From contig NZ_CANMYE010000005.1 of NCBI RefSeq assembly GCF_947502065.1, positions 124,001-188,000 of the forward strand: a stretch of 64,000 nucleotides of DNA. Reading direction: 5' to 3'. Under the pieces are notes generated by a model. It saw only the letters and a list, made by a program, of their open reading frames with translations. It made no database searches and had not been told where the DNA came from. This DNA comes from an uncultured Pseudoteredinibacter sp. (lineage in GTDB: Bacteria; Pseudomonadota; Gammaproteobacteria; Pseudomonadales; Cellvibrionaceae). Shown here in pieces: positions 46,291 to 55,331 of this stretch (within the stretch, counting starts at the first letter, position 1; each line of letters opens with the position of its first letter). Position numbers and translations under genes: made by a program.

Positions 46291-47049
46291 TCAATGTTTG
46301 TGATTACAGTTTTCGATTAGCTCACCATGAACACCGTGTTGGTGATCGTGGCGATGTGTGTATAGCGCTACATTGGAAGCTTGATTGTGGCCAAATAGCT
46401 TTAGATATTCAGGATGCGCGCTGACTTTTTCTGGGTGCCCGTGGCAACAAATATGTTGATTCAAACAAATTACTTCGTCGGTGGCGGCCATTACAAAATG
46501 TAAGTCATGGGACACCATCAATACACCGCAGTTTAATTCATCACGAAGTTGGGCAATCAGCTGGTAAAGCTCTGCTTGGCCGTTGACGTCAAGCCCTTGG
46601 GCAGGCTCATCCAATATCAGTAATTGTGGCTTTTTTAACAGTGCGCGACATAATAGAACTCTTTGTAACTCCCCACCTGATAGCGATTGCATCGGACGGC
46701 TAAAAATACAATCAACATCGCTAATTTGTGCGCAGTGTAAAAAGTGCTCACGGTTACTGTTTTGGTTTAGGGATAGGAAACCCTTGACTGAAATAGGTAG
46801 GCTTGCATCTAAGTTTAATTTCTGCGGCATGTAGCCAATTTGCAAACCCTTGCTGGCACTAATATAGCCTTCATTGATTTCAACTAAGCCCATTAGTGCG
46901 CGCACAAGCGTCGTTTTTCCAGCGCCATTTGGCCCAATTAAGCTAACGACCTTGCCGGCTTCTAAGCGTAAGCTGGCATTGTCGACCAAGGTGCGGCCTT
47001 GTTTATATATAGACAGTCCGCTGGCTTCTAGCAGCAAGATATCACTCAC
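46291..47049 (-). CDS. znuC: Zinc ABC transporter ATP-binding protein ZnuC
   Basis: 252 residues. Walker A GPNGAGKTT, signature LSGGELQRVLLCRAL, Walker B LLILDEPAQGLD and switch His (MVSHDLHFV) are complete. The C-terminal tail is rich in His (THRHDHQHGVHGE), seen in other ZnuC proteins and possibly zinc-sensing. Its start overlaps the zur stop by four bases. Confidence 0.96.
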   Translation of the reverse strand: MSDILLLEASGLSIYKQGRTLVDNASLRLEAGKVVSLIGPNGAGKTTLVRALMGLVEINEGYISASKGLQIGYMPQKLNLDASLPISVKGFLSLNQNSNREHFLHCAQISDVDCIFSRPMQSLSGGELQRVLLCRALLKKPQLLILDEPAQGLDVNGQAELYQLIAQLRDELNCGVLMVSHDLHFVMAATDEVICLNQHICCHGHPEKVSAHPEYLKLFGHNQASNVALYTHRHDHQHGVHGELIENCNHKH

Positions 47050-47549
47050 TCAGAGAGCTCCCGACAATGAGGGCAAAGGCCATTAAATTCCATATTCTGT
47101 TGGCGAATGGCAAAACCGCTTTGTTGCTTAAGTTGGCTAACGGCGGCTTGAAATGGGCCGGGGTCTGTCTCGACGGCAAGATTACAAGATGTACAAATCA
47201 AAAAATAACAGTGGTGTTCATGGCTAGGGTCTTGGCAGCCAATGTAGGCATTTAATGAATTAATTCGGTGGATTAATCCTAGCTCAAGTAAAAAATCTAA
47301 AGCCCTGTACACTGTAGGTGGTGCAACCCGCTTTTGTTCCCCTTCGGCCAGCGCATCCATTAGGGAATAGGCGCCAATTGGGCGATGGCTACCCCATATC
47401 AACTGCAAAACCTTTTCTCGAGTCTTGGTAAGCTTTTGCTGCTTATCGCGACAAAGTTCCCGTGCGGCCGCCAAGGCCGAATCGATACAGGCTTGATGGT
47501 CGTGATCTGGGTGGGGGGCGATGCTTTGGGCATCCAAGTTGCTGGGCAT
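47046..47549 (-). CDS. zur: Zinc uptake regulator Zur (Fur family)
   Basis: About 167 residues from the ATG at 47549. The winged helix (RVAPPTVYRALDFLLELGLIHRI) and dimer domain with CTSC and CPHC zinc pairs and HEHHCYF are typical. An in-frame ATG at 47588 adds 13 residues, but it overlaps the Zur operator, so the later start is preferred. Zur with zinc represses zinc uptake. It is the first gene of zur-znuC-znuB and therefore represses itself. Confidence 0.94.
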   Translation of the reverse strand: MPSNLDAQSIAPHPDHDHQACIDSALAAARELCRDKQQKLTKTREKVLQLIWGSHRPIGAYSLMDALAEGEQKRVAPPTVYRALDFLLELGLIHRINSLNAYIGCQDPSHEHHCYFLICTSCNLAVETDPGPFQAAVSQLKQQSGFAIRQQNMEFNGLCPHCRELSE

Positions 47550-47571
47550 AGGCAAAACGTCCAATTTTATC

Positions 47572-47588
47572 GTGTTACAATATAACAC
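47572..47588. promoter_or_regulatory. Zur operator between zur-znuCB and znuA
   Basis: A 17-bp near-perfect palindrome, GTGTTACA-A-TATAACAC, with a single mismatch between arms. It closely follows the known gammaproteobacterial Zur box core GTTATA-N-TATAAC. It lies between the divergent starts at 47549 and 47618, so one site can control both transcripts. Confidence 0.85.
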
Positions 47589-47617
47589 ATCGATGAATTT
47601 TGAGGTATGCGGTTACA

Positions 47618-48427
47618 ATGTGGAGTAGTTTACAGCGGCTATTGCTGCTGTTTTGTTTAAGCTTGCCGGCAAGCTGGGCGGCAAGCGAAAAGCCAGTCGT
47701 GCTTGCTAGTATTGAACCGCTGGCTAAAATTGCGAGGGAGTTACTTGGTGACCGGGCTGACGTAGAGGTGTTGCTGCCCGCTGGGGCCAATCCGCATCAA
47801 TATGCTTTGAAAATATCAGATCTAGGGCGAATTAAGTCGGCCTCATTGTTGATTTGGAACGGGCCTGCATTAGAGCCTTATTTACAGCGTGCAATTGTGA
47901 AAACTGGGGTGCTTGATGTTCATTTTGAGGATCCACAGCTAGTTCATACTGATCTTCATCAGGATCCTCACTATTGGCTAAGCCCGTTACAAGCTATGCA
48001 AATGGCAGAAGGAATTGTTGAGCATTTATCATTGCCGGCTAGCTTATTACAAGCCTATCAGGCGGAACAGTTGGCATTGCTCGCACGTTGGCGCGAGCCA
48101 TTGGCTGCAAGGTCGGTAGCGGTTTACCATGATGGCTACTCCCACCTTGCAGAGGCCTTTGATATTCATATCGTGGCAGCGGCGAGTGCCGGAGAAGGCA
48201 AAGGTATCAGTTTGGCTAAGCGATTGGAGCTTCGCTCAAAGTTACAGGCTGCGCCTTGTTTATTGGCTGAACCCTATAGCGAGGCTAATCGTGCCAAGCG
48301 ACTGGCAGAGCAAGAAGATTTGCCGCTAGTTTGGCTTGATCCATTAGCAAATAGTAGCTCTGAGAGGCTTTATCATCCCTGGATGGAGGCCATGCTAACT
48401 CAGATTTCTGGCTGCTTTAAGCCATAG
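47618..48427 (+). CDS. znuA: Zinc ABC transporter substrate-binding protein ZnuA
   Basis: About 269 residues from the ATG at 47618; a TTG at 47600 is possible but lacks a ribosome site. Signal peptide ends near SWAAS. Cluster A-I features: VLLPAGANPHQYAL with the first His ligand, HYWLSP with the second, and VAVYHDGYSHLAEAF with the third. The long His-rich loop of E. coli ZnuA is reduced to HTDLHQDPHYW. It binds zinc in the periplasm and hands it to ZnuBC. Confidence 0.93.
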   Translation: MWSSLQRLLLLFCLSLPASWAASEKPVVLASIEPLAKIARELLGDRADVEVLLPAGANPHQYALKISDLGRIKSASLLIWNGPALEPYLQRAIVKTGVLDVHFEDPQLVHTDLHQDPHYWLSPLQAMQMAEGIVEHLSLPASLLQAYQAEQLALLARWREPLAARSVAVYHDGYSHLAEAFDIHIVAAASAGEGKGISLAKRLELRSKLQAAPCLLAEPYSEANRAKRLAEQEDLPLVWLDPLANSSSERLYHPWMEAMLTQISGCFKP

Positions 48428-48470
48428 GCGCCGTCTTTGTGACTGAATGCCCCTTGCTAGAATAAGTATA

Positions 48471-48499
48471 AAAAAGGCCAGCATTTGCTGGCCTTTTTT
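48471..48499. terminator. Bidirectional rho-independent terminator
   Basis: Eight-pair GC-rich stem GGCCAGCA/TGCTGGCC with a two-base loop, flanked by five A on the left and six T on the right. It lies between convergent znuA (ends 48427) and the small exported-protein gene (ends 48513) and can stop both. Confidence 0.88.
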
Positions 48500-48512
48500 G
48501 TAACAGTAAATC

Positions 48513-48785
48513 TTACTGCTTAGGTGGCATTTGGAACTGGCGTTCCTCTTGTAATGCCAATTTGCTTTCCAGCTTTTCATGTAGCTTGCTGGTTAGCTCT
48601 TCGTGCTGTGCTTCAAGCTCTAGCAGTTTTAACTCAGCGGGGTTGGTGTTCATTTTCTCAACCGCCCAACTGTAGTTAGCGCCTGCTTCGGCAATGGCAA
48701 CGGCGATATTAGATACCGCAACTTCCTTGGCCATAACACTGGGTACAAACAGTGCTAGGGCAACGTACAAACCAAATTTTTTCAT
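48513..48785 (-). CDS. Small exported protein of unknown function
   Basis: 90 residues from the ATG at 48785, which has a strong GGAGG site; a longer frame from 48845 would run through a leader hairpin. Signal peptide MKKFGLYVALALFVPSVMA, then a mature part of about 70 residues, mostly helical, with a Glu/Leu/Lys-rich heptad-like stretch (LKLLELEAQHEELTSKLHEKLESK, core LEAQHEELTSKLHEKL). No cysteines in the mature part. I do not recognise it. The leader has a terminator-like hairpin and tandem GTAAC sites upstream, so it appears regulated. Confidence 0.75.
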   Translation of the reverse strand: MKKFGLYVALALFVPSVMAKEVAVSNIAVAIAEAGANYSWAVEKMNTNPAELKLLELEAQHEELTSKLHEKLESKLALQEERQFQMPPKQ

Positions 48786-48818
48786 ACTGTAGCCCTCCTT
48801 TTTAAAAGGCAAAAATAA

Positions 48819-48847
48819 AAGTGAGCAGCTTGGTCTACTGCTCACTT
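48819..48847 (-). terminator. Terminator-like hairpin in the leader of the small exported-protein gene
   Basis: Perfect 10-pair stem (AAGTGAGCAG/CTGCTCACTT) with a 9-base loop; on the minus strand it is followed directly by a U-rich tract (TTATTTTT). It sits 34 bp before the ATG at 48785 on the same strand, and no minus-strand gene lies upstream. A CCTTTT/AAAAGG repeat next to it overlaps the ribosome site. It could be an attenuator or the end of a short RNA. Confidence 0.6.
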
Positions 48848-48879
48848 GAAATTCAAAATCTACTGGCGAAAAAGCATGT

Positions 48880-49059
48880 GTTACTTGTTGCTGATTCGTT
48901 TTGTTACTTTGTGTTACATATTGTAGCGGCTGTTCAATAATTGCGCTAGTAAAGACAATGGTAAAGTTTAGTTAGGTTTATATTTCAGGGCTGTAACGTA
49001 AGTAAGTACAAACAATATTTTGTGGCCCAAAAGCTGGTTTTGGCGTAACAAAGGGTAAC
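48880..49059. repeat. Cluster of GTTAC/GTAAC motifs in the znuA-side/polA intergenic region
   Basis: GTTAC begins at 48880, 48903 and 48913; GTAAC begins at 48993, 49045 and 49055. Two pairs are exactly 10 bp apart, the spacing of tandem half-sites for OmpR-family regulators such as CpxR and OmpR. Apart from these and the leader hairpin, the 365-bp gap between 48785 and 49151 shows no gene. Confidence 0.5.
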
Positions 49060-49150
49060 AAAAGGAAAAAAACAGCATTCGAAATGCTGTGGCTCCATGT
49101 TTTTCGAATCTAGTGTATGCTTCGCTCTTTGTCTGAAGATGAGACACCGT

Positions 49151-51886
49151 ATGTCTGAAACGCAGCAGGCCCCACTGGTTTTGGTGGATGGCTCTTCCTA
49201 TTTATATCGCGCATTCCATGCTTTGCCGCCGTTGACCAACTCTAAAGGCCAAGACACTGGTGCGGTTAAAGGCGTAATCAATATGTTACGTCGCCTGCAG
49301 AAGGATTATGAGGGCAGTGAAGTCGCTGTCATTTTTGATGCGAAGGGCAAAACCTTTCGCGATGACATTTATCCTGAGTACAAAGCCAACCGTCCGCCTA
49401 TGCCGGATGAATTGCGTACCCAGATTGAGCCTATCCATAACATTATTCGAGCCATGGGCTTGCCGCTGATCGCTATTGGCGGAGTAGAGGCCGATGATGT
49501 TATCGGAACCCTAGCGCAGCAGGCCACCGAGGCGGGTATCGATGTGGTGGTATCTACCGGCGATAAGGATATGGCCCAGCTGGTTAATAAGCATGTCACC
49601 TTGGTAAACACCATGACCGAGACGGTGATGGATATCGCTGGTGTAGAGACCAAGTTCGGCTTGCCCCCCGAGCTGATTATCGATTATTTGGCTCTTATGG
49701 GTGATAAGGTCGATAATATTCCCGGTGTGCCAGGTGTTGGTGAAAAAACGGCTTTGGCCCTATTGCAGGGCCTCGGTAGCCTCGATGATATATACGGTCG
49801 CCTAGATGATATTGCAGAGTTAGGTTTTCGTGGCTCCAAAACCATGAAGCAAAAGCTGATCGACAATAAAGAGCAGGCGTTTTTATCTTACGAGCTGGCC
49901 ACCATTAAACTAGATGTAGAGATGGATTTTGGCCCAGCAGACCTAAAGCAAACAGCCCCGCAAAGCGAAGAGTTACTTAGCTTGTTCCAAGAGATGGAGT
50001 TTAAAGGCTGGGTTGCCGAAATAGATGAGGCTGGAGAAGGTGCCGAGTCAGCGACAGTAGCTGCGCCGCAAATATCTGAAGTGGATTATCAAACAGTTTT
50101 ATGCGAAGAAGAGCTAGCGCCCTGGTTGGAAGCTTTGCAATCCGCTGAGTTATTTGCCTTCGATACCGAGACCGATAGCCTTGATTATATGCAGGCCCAA
50201 TTGGTTGGTGTGTCTTTTTCGGTTGAGCCGGGCAAAGCCGCTTATGTCCCTTGTGCCCACGACTATCTAGATGCACCCGATCAAATTAATAGGGAGCGCT
50301 TACTTACTTTACTGAAGCCTATTTTAGAGGACCCAAGTAAAGCTAAAGTTGGGCAGAACCTTAAGTATGATAAAAGCGTGCTGGCCAACTATGATGTGGA
50401 TTTGCAGGGCATCGCCTTCGATACCATGTTGGAATCTTACTGTTTAAACAGTACGGCCAACCGCCATGATATGGATACCTTGGCTAAAACTCACTTAGAT
50501 GTTGATACTGTTCATTTTGAAGACATCGCCGGCAAAGGCGCCAAGCAGCTAACTTTTAATCAAATCGAACTCGATAAAGCTGGCCACTATGCGGCGGAAG
50601 ATGCGGATATTACCCTGCGTCTTCATCAGGCAATTTGGCCGCAATTAGAGCAAGATGAAGGACCCCGCTCAGTATTTGAAAAGATAGAGCTCCCATTAGT
50701 GCCGCTGCTTTCAAAGATCGAGCGTCAGGGTGCCTATTTGGATTGCAACCGTTTAGGCAAGCAGAGCCTAGAGCTGGCGGAACGCATGGAAGCCTTGGAG
50801 AAGGAGGCTTTTGAGCTGGCCGGCGAAGAGTTTAATTTAGGCTCGCCGAAGCAGTTGGGTGCCATTCTTTTTGAAAAGCTCGAGTTGCCCATTATCAAAA
50901 AGACCCCTAAAGGCGCCCCATCTACAGCGGAAGAGGTGTTGCAAGAGCTGGCTTTAGATTACCCATTACCGAAGCTATTGATGGAATATCGTGGTCTTTC
51001 TAAGCTGAAGTCGACTTATACGGATAAGCTGCCTCAAATGGTACAGCCGAAGACTGGGCGAGTGCATACCTCCTATCATCAGGCGGTTACGGCAACTGGG
51101 CGTTTATCCTCATCGGATCCCAATTTACAGAACATCCCAATTCGTACCGAAGAAGGGCGTCGAGTTCGCCAAGCTTTTGTTGCACCAGAAGGCTATAAAA
51201 TTGTTGCGGCGGATTATTCTCAGATCGAGCTTCGTATCATGGCACACTTATCCCAAGATAAGGGCTTATTGAATGCCTTTGCACAGGGCTTGGACGTTCA
51301 CCGAGCGACTGCAGCTGAGGTATTTGGTTGTGATATCGAGCAAGTGAGTATTGAACAGCGTCGCAGCGCTAAGGCGATTAACTTTGGTTTGATCTACGGC
51401 ATGTCGGCCTTCGGTTTGGCCAAGCAGCTTCATATTGGTCGAAATGATGCGCAGCAATATATGGATCTGTATTTTGAGCGCTACCCAGGCGTGCAGGATT
51501 ATATGAACGACACTCGGGCTTTAGCCGCGCAAAAGGGTTATGTAGAAACGCTATTTGGCCGTCGCTTATATTTGCCTGAGATTAATTCACGCAATGGCAT
51601 GCGCCGACAAGCCGCCGAGCGCACCGCAATTAACGCGCCGATGCAGGGTACTGCTGCCGATATCATAAAGCTGGCAATGATTGCGGTAGATGAATGGCTA
51701 GAGGAAAGTGGCCTAGATGCCCGCATGATCATGCAAGTTCACGACGAATTGGTACTAGAAGTGGCTGAATCAGACCTTGATAAGGTTACTGAGGGCTTGG
51801 TTGAGGCAATGTCTACGGCGGCCAATCTTGATGTTCCGTTATTGGTTGAGGCTGGTGTCGGAGATAACTGGGATGAGGCTCATTAA
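49151..51886 (+). CDS. polA: DNA polymerase I
   Basis: 911 residues from the ATG at 49151 ([22 protein letters not shown]); upstream in-frame ATGs at 49097 and 49139 are less typical. The 5'-nuclease domain has [10 protein letters not shown] and GDKDMAQLV. The 3'-5' exonuclease is intact ([10 protein letters not shown], and the later DADITLRL). The polymerase has [41 protein letters not shown] and [10 protein letters not shown]. It removes RNA primers and fills gaps in repair. The next gene in relatives is engB; here a small RNA candidate, a repeat and a TonB receptor come between. Confidence 0.97.
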   Translation: MSETQQAPLVLVDGSSYLYRAFHALPPLTNSKGQDTGAVKGVINMLRRLQKDYEGSEVAVIFDAKGKTFRDDIYPEYKANRPPMPDELRTQIEPIHNIIRAMGLPLIAIGGVEADDVIGTLAQQATEAGIDVVVSTGDKDMAQLVNKHVTLVNTMTETVMDIAGVETKFGLPPELIIDYLALMGDKVDNIPGVPGVGEKTALALLQGLGSLDDIYGRLDDIAELGFRGSKTMKQKLIDNKEQAFLSYELATIKLDVEMDFGPADLKQTAPQSEELLSLFQEMEFKGWVAEIDEAGEGAESATVAAPQISEVDYQTVLCEEELAPWLEALQSAELFAFDTETDSLDYMQAQLVGVSFSVEPGKAAYVPCAHDYLDAPDQINRERLLTLLKPILEDPSKAKVGQNLKYDKSVLANYDVDLQGIAFDTMLESYCLNSTANRHDMDTLAKTHLDVDTVHFEDIAGKGAKQLTFNQIELDKAGHYAAEDADITLRLHQAIWPQLEQDEGPRSVFEKIELPLVPLLSKIERQGAYLDCNRLGKQSLELAERMEALEKEAFELAGEEFNLGSPKQLGAILFEKLELPIIKKTPKGAPSTAEEVLQELALDYPLPKLLMEYRGLSKLKSTYTDKLPQMVQPKTGRVHTSYHQAVTATGRLSSSDPNLQNIPIRTEEGRRVRQAFVAPEGYKIVAADYSQIELRIMAHLSQDKGLLNAFAQGLDVHRATAAEVFGCDIEQVSIEQRRSAKAINFGLIYGMSAFGLAKQLHIGRNDAQQYMDLYFERYPGVQDYMNDTRALAAQKGYVETLFGRRLYLPEINSRNGMRRQAAERTAINAPMQGTAADIIKLAMIAVDEWLEESGLDARMIMQVHDELVLEVAESDLDKVTEGLVEAMSTAANLDVPLLVEAGVGDNWDEAH

Positions 51887-51935
51887 TTTCTGAAAGCAGG
51901 ATGGCAGAAAGATTAAAAAAATTTCATCTTTTTTG

Positions 51936-51962
51936 GAACTTTGCCTGATGAGGCCAGTCATA
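51936..51962 (+). promoter_or_regulatory. Sigma-E/AlgU-type promoter of the small RNA candidate
   Basis: GGAACTT-type -35 (GAACTT, 51936-51941) and TCATA -10 (51958-51962) are 16 bp apart, matching the extracytoplasmic stress promoter pattern GAACTT-N16-TCTGA at most positions. Transcription would begin near 51968, exactly at the base of the first hairpin of the RNA. Confidence 0.65.
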
Positions 51963-51967
51963 GATAA

Positions 51968-52059
51968 CAGTTAATGTGACTCTCCTCTCTATTGATTAAC
52001 TGAATTTCAGTATTAGCTAGAATTTTAAGCAACCCCGGCCGATTGGTACGGGGTTTTTT
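51968..52059 (+). ncRNA. ersA: ErsA-like envelope-stress small RNA candidate
   Basis: About 92 nt between polA and engB. It begins with a hairpin (CAGTTAAT/ATTAACTG, 51968-51975 with 51995-52002) whose 19-base loop exposes CTCTCCTCTCT, able to pair with ribosome binding sites. A single-stranded AU-rich part follows. It ends with a strong terminator (AACCCCG...CGGGGTT, T6 tail). The P. aeruginosa RNA ErsA lies in this same place, is driven by AlgU and has a UC-rich loop; the E. coli Spot 42 gene also follows polA. I identify it by position, promoter and structure, not by sequence search. Confidence 0.6.
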
Positions 52060-52119
52060 ATTGCCTGAAGTAACTGGAGTTGGCGTTTAGAGCTGCATGA
52101 ATGCGATGTAACCAATAAT

Positions 52120-52457
52120 CCAGATCATACCCTGCACCTGCTTACTGATATTCGCCGTCCGGGCGAATAGCCTACGGCCAAGCCCAAATTCCTTCCAAAG
52201 GAATTAGTCATGGCGCCCGCAGGATACGAGCCACATGGATGTGGTGAATGTCGATATTGCAGGAGCAAATCTCGACCGGTCATCCAGACCATATCCTGTT
52301 CCTGCTTGCTGATATTCGCCGTCCGGGCGAATAGCCTACGGCCAAGCCCAAATTCCTTCCAAAGGAATTAGTCATGGCGCCCGCAGGATACGAGCCACAT
52401 GGATGTGGTGAATGTCGATATTGCAGGAGCAAATCTCGACCGGTCATCCAGACCATA
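52120..52457. repeat. Tandem 164-bp structured repeat, two copies plus 10 bp
   Basis: Units 52120-52283 and 52284-52447 plus a partial third. The last roughly 147 bp of each unit appear identical; the first 27 bp differ at a few positions. Each copy has three hairpins: ATTCGCC/GGCGAAT (52150-52168 in copy 1), AATTCCTT/AAGGAATT (52187-52205) and CCACAT/ATGTGG (52231-52244). It resembles an interspersed element that I recall from related marine genomes, where it gives spurious short proteins. It lies just where synteny between polA and engB is broken. Confidence 0.85.
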
Positions 52458-52460
52458 AAA

Positions 52461-52482
52461 AACCCGGCGCGGTGGCCGGGTT
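52461..52482 (-). terminator. Rho-independent terminator for the TonB receptor at 52505
   Basis: Eight-pair stem AACCCGGC/GCCGGGTT with a six-base loop; on the minus strand the stem is followed by six T. It lies 22 bp beyond the receptor stop codon. Confidence 0.85.
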
Positions 52483-52504
52483 TTGGGTCCTTCAAGCCTA
52501 GGGC

Positions 52505-55108
52505 TTAGAAGTTGTATTTAGCTGTCATACCGTAAGTACGAGGAGGCTGCTGAATAAACGAGCTCAAGCTGTTAGTTTGGAAGGTAGAAGTGAATGATGC
52601 ATAAACTTCATCATCAGTCAGGTTCTTGCCCCAAATCTCAAGTGCCCAGCCGCCGTCTTGCTCGCCAATACCGATGGTGGCATTAACAACGCTAACATTC
52701 TGCTCACTTAGCGGCTCGTTAGAAGACTGACGGAAAAAATCAGAGCGATAGTTACCACTTAAGCTAGCAGTGAACTCTAGACTTTCCGAGATTGGCTGAT
52801 TATAAGCGATCAACAAAGAGGCGCTAAAATCAGAAGACTGTACTACTCGCTGGCCTGACAAGTCATTGGTGTTCGCAGCTTGGCCAGCCAATGTTTGTGC
52901 AATGGTAATTGGGCCGTCTGGGAATTCGTCATAGTTCACGTCTTGCCATACCGCACCGCCACTAATAAACCAGTTGTCGCTAGGCTTGAAGGCGAAGTCG
53001 ACTTCTAGACCAGTACCTTCGGTTTTGGCAGCATTTCGAACAACAAAGCCGGTGCTAGTAAAGCTCTGGAACTGATAGTCTTCAAGTTCTTGAACAAATA
53101 CAGCAGCGTTCAAGCTTAAGCGGTTGTCCATCAAGCGAGACTTGAAGCCCACTTCAAAGGTATCAACCAATTCAGGCTGGAAAACCACAACGCTTGGGTC
53201 GCTCACTACTTGGCTGTCAGGCGTGGTGCTCGGGCCAGCACGATCTAAGTTTAAACCACCAGATTTGTAGCCGCGCGCGAAGCGGGCATAACCACTCATG
53301 TCTTCATTGAACTGGTAGTTCATACTGATGGTGCCAGAGATATTGTCATCATCGTAATTTGCGGTGAAAGGATCATAAGGCACAACCAATTGAACGCCGC
53401 GAGCGCCTGCAGCCAATTGCTGAGCGCCGCCAACTAGTGCCTGTGAACGAGGGTCGCCAGCAGAGGCGCCTGCCTGAATACCGGCTAGAGTGGCATTAAC
53501 GATGGCAGGATCAGTACCGATTGGGAATACACCGTTCTGAACAGCCAGTGCCGCTAGGTAGGTGTTAAACATTTCCTGTGAATCGATGCGAGACCAAGGG
53601 TTGTTGAAGTCCGGAATATAGTCAGCTTGCTTCTCTTCATCAGAGTAGCGAAGACCCAAGGTGAAGCTTAAGTCGTCGTTAACATTCCAAGTGGCTTGAC
53701 CAAAGAATGCAAAGCTTTCTGCAGAATAGTCATTACCACTGCCACCTTTACCGTCGGCACCGAAGTATAGCGAGCCAATTTGGGTTGGTGAGATATTGCC
53801 TAGGGCGGCCTGACCGACTTCTGCCAAGGTAAATAGGTTGGCGGCATTGGATGGGTCGGCATCCAGAGAAGTTAGTGCGTTCACATAAGGACGCAAGTCG
53901 GTACCGAAAGGAAGCGGTGAGTTGTACTGGATCTCCTGATCAAATACGTAAGCACCCACAGTCCAATCGATGGTGTTTGAGCCAGTAGAGGCCCAGCGAA
54001 TTTCTAAGCTCTTCTCATCGTTATCAAAGGTTTGAATACGAGTCAGGATGTCAGCTGAGTTGTGGTCAGCATCTAGCGCCTGGAAGTTTTCAAAGTTACG
54101 ACTAGAAGCGATAACGGTAAGTGCTGTCTCACCCAAGTCCCAGTTCAGCTCAGCGGAAATACCTTGGTCGTCAATCTTGTCGACATATGGCTGGTTAGAA
54201 GCGAACTGGTGATCAAATACGTCACGGATTTGGGCGCCTGGCAAGCCATTGTAGTTAATCGGGTTAGCCGGTAGGCGAGAAAATTGAGAGCCATCTACAA
54301 AATCAATAGCACCCTGTGCAGGGCCGTATAAAAGTGGGGTGGCCGCACAGCAGTTCTCATCAGAGTGAGATTTATCAACGATTACACGCAATGTCGCATC
54401 GTCACTGACATCCCAAAGCAGCTGACCGCGCAAGCTGTAACGATCACGGTTTTGGGCTTCTTCGCCGGTAAATGGATTATCCATATAGCCGTCGCGCTCA
54501 TGCCAAGAACCAGAAAGGCGACCGGCTAGCTTGTCTTCAATTAAAGAGCCAGTTGCGGAAGCGCGAACCTGCTTGTAGCCATAATTACCTAGGCTAACTT
54601 CCATAGTGCCGCCAGCTTCATGTGAAGGCGCAGCAGTACGAACACTTACCACACCAGCTGAAGTGTTACGACCGAAAAGAGTTCCCTGCGGACCTTTAAG
54701 AACCTCGATGCCTTCAATATCAACATAATCTGACATGGCGGAGCCAGGACGACCTCGATATACGCCATCGATAAAGATACCTACCGATTGCTCGAAACCG
54801 GCGTTGTTACCGGAGGTGCCCATACCACGGATGTAAATAGAGGTATCTGATGCGCCGGTGGAGTTATCGATGCTGATCGAAGGGGCAACCTGGGTTAAAT
54901 CATTAATATCGCGAACTTTGGCCTGGTCTAACGAGTCGGCACTATAGCTGGATACGGAAACGGGGACTTCAAGTATGGATTGCTCACGTTTTTGAGCATA
55001 TACAACGACTTCTTCAAGCTCGGTGCTGTTCTGTGCAAAGGTAGAGCTTGCGCCTACTGCCATAGCAATGGCCGTAGCCAACAGGGTTGGTCGGTGGTGT
55101 AGTGTCAT
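52505..55108 (-). CDS. TonB-dependent outer membrane receptor
   Basis: 867 residues. Signal peptide to about TFAQN; TonB box-like LEEVVVYAQKRE; plug with DLTQVAPSISID, IYIRGMGTSG and VLKGPQGTLFGRNTSAGVVSV; barrel ending in TYGMTAKYNF with terminal Phe. This is the FyuA-like type abundant in marine gammaproteobacteria and sphingomonads. Substrate unknown; no enzyme or transporter gene is linked. It interrupts the conserved polA-engB order and lies beside a repeated element, so it was probably inserted here. Transcribed alone between its terminator and engB. Confidence 0.92.
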   Translation of the reverse strand: MTLHHRPTLLATAIAMAVGASSTFAQNSTELEEVVVYAQKREQSILEVPVSVSSYSADSLDQAKVRDINDLTQVAPSISIDNSTGASDTSIYIRGMGTSGNNAGFEQSVGIFIDGVYRGRPGSAMSDYVDIEGIEVLKGPQGTLFGRNTSAGVVSVRTAAPSHEAGGTMEVSLGNYGYKQVRASATGSLIEDKLAGRLSGSWHERDGYMDNPFTGEEAQNRDRYSLRGQLLWDVSDDATLRVIVDKSHSDENCCAATPLLYGPAQGAIDFVDGSQFSRLPANPINYNGLPGAQIRDVFDHQFASNQPYVDKIDDQGISAELNWDLGETALTVIASSRNFENFQALDADHNSADILTRIQTFDNDEKSLEIRWASTGSNTIDWTVGAYVFDQEIQYNSPLPFGTDLRPYVNALTSLDADPSNAANLFTLAEVGQAALGNISPTQIGSLYFGADGKGGSGNDYSAESFAFFGQATWNVNDDLSFTLGLRYSDEEKQADYIPDFNNPWSRIDSQEMFNTYLAALAVQNGVFPIGTDPAIVNATLAGIQAGASAGDPRSQALVGGAQQLAAGARGVQLVVPYDPFTANYDDDNISGTISMNYQFNEDMSGYARFARGYKSGGLNLDRAGPSTTPDSQVVSDPSVVVFQPELVDTFEVGFKSRLMDNRLSLNAAVFVQELEDYQFQSFTSTGFVVRNAAKTEGTGLEVDFAFKPSDNWFISGGAVWQDVNYDEFPDGPITIAQTLAGQAANTNDLSGQRVVQSSDFSASLLIAYNQPISESLEFTASLSGNYRSDFFRQSSNEPLSEQNVSVVNATIGIGEQDGGWALEIWGKNLTDDEVYASFTSTFQTNSLSSFIQQPPRTYGMTAKYNF

Positions 55109-55331
55109 GGTGACATCCTCTGTTGCAACTTCATTTTTATGTTTATTAGCGAATTTGACTGGTTTTTAACTACCAGTTTCGAGAATCTTTATGTTTTTTG
55201 CGTCCTTATTATGAAATTATTTAGACGCTTGTTTGAGATTACCGGATTTGTTAAGAAATGCAAATAAACAGTGGCTATGATGAGTACTTTTTAGGATGAA
55301 TACTGTGCCGAAATTTTGTACAGCGGAGCGT

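Noticed and set aside
52280..52495. Minus-strand open frame of 71 codons across the repeat
   Set aside because: It is a translation of the repeated element and its terminator; similar spurious products occur wherever this element does.
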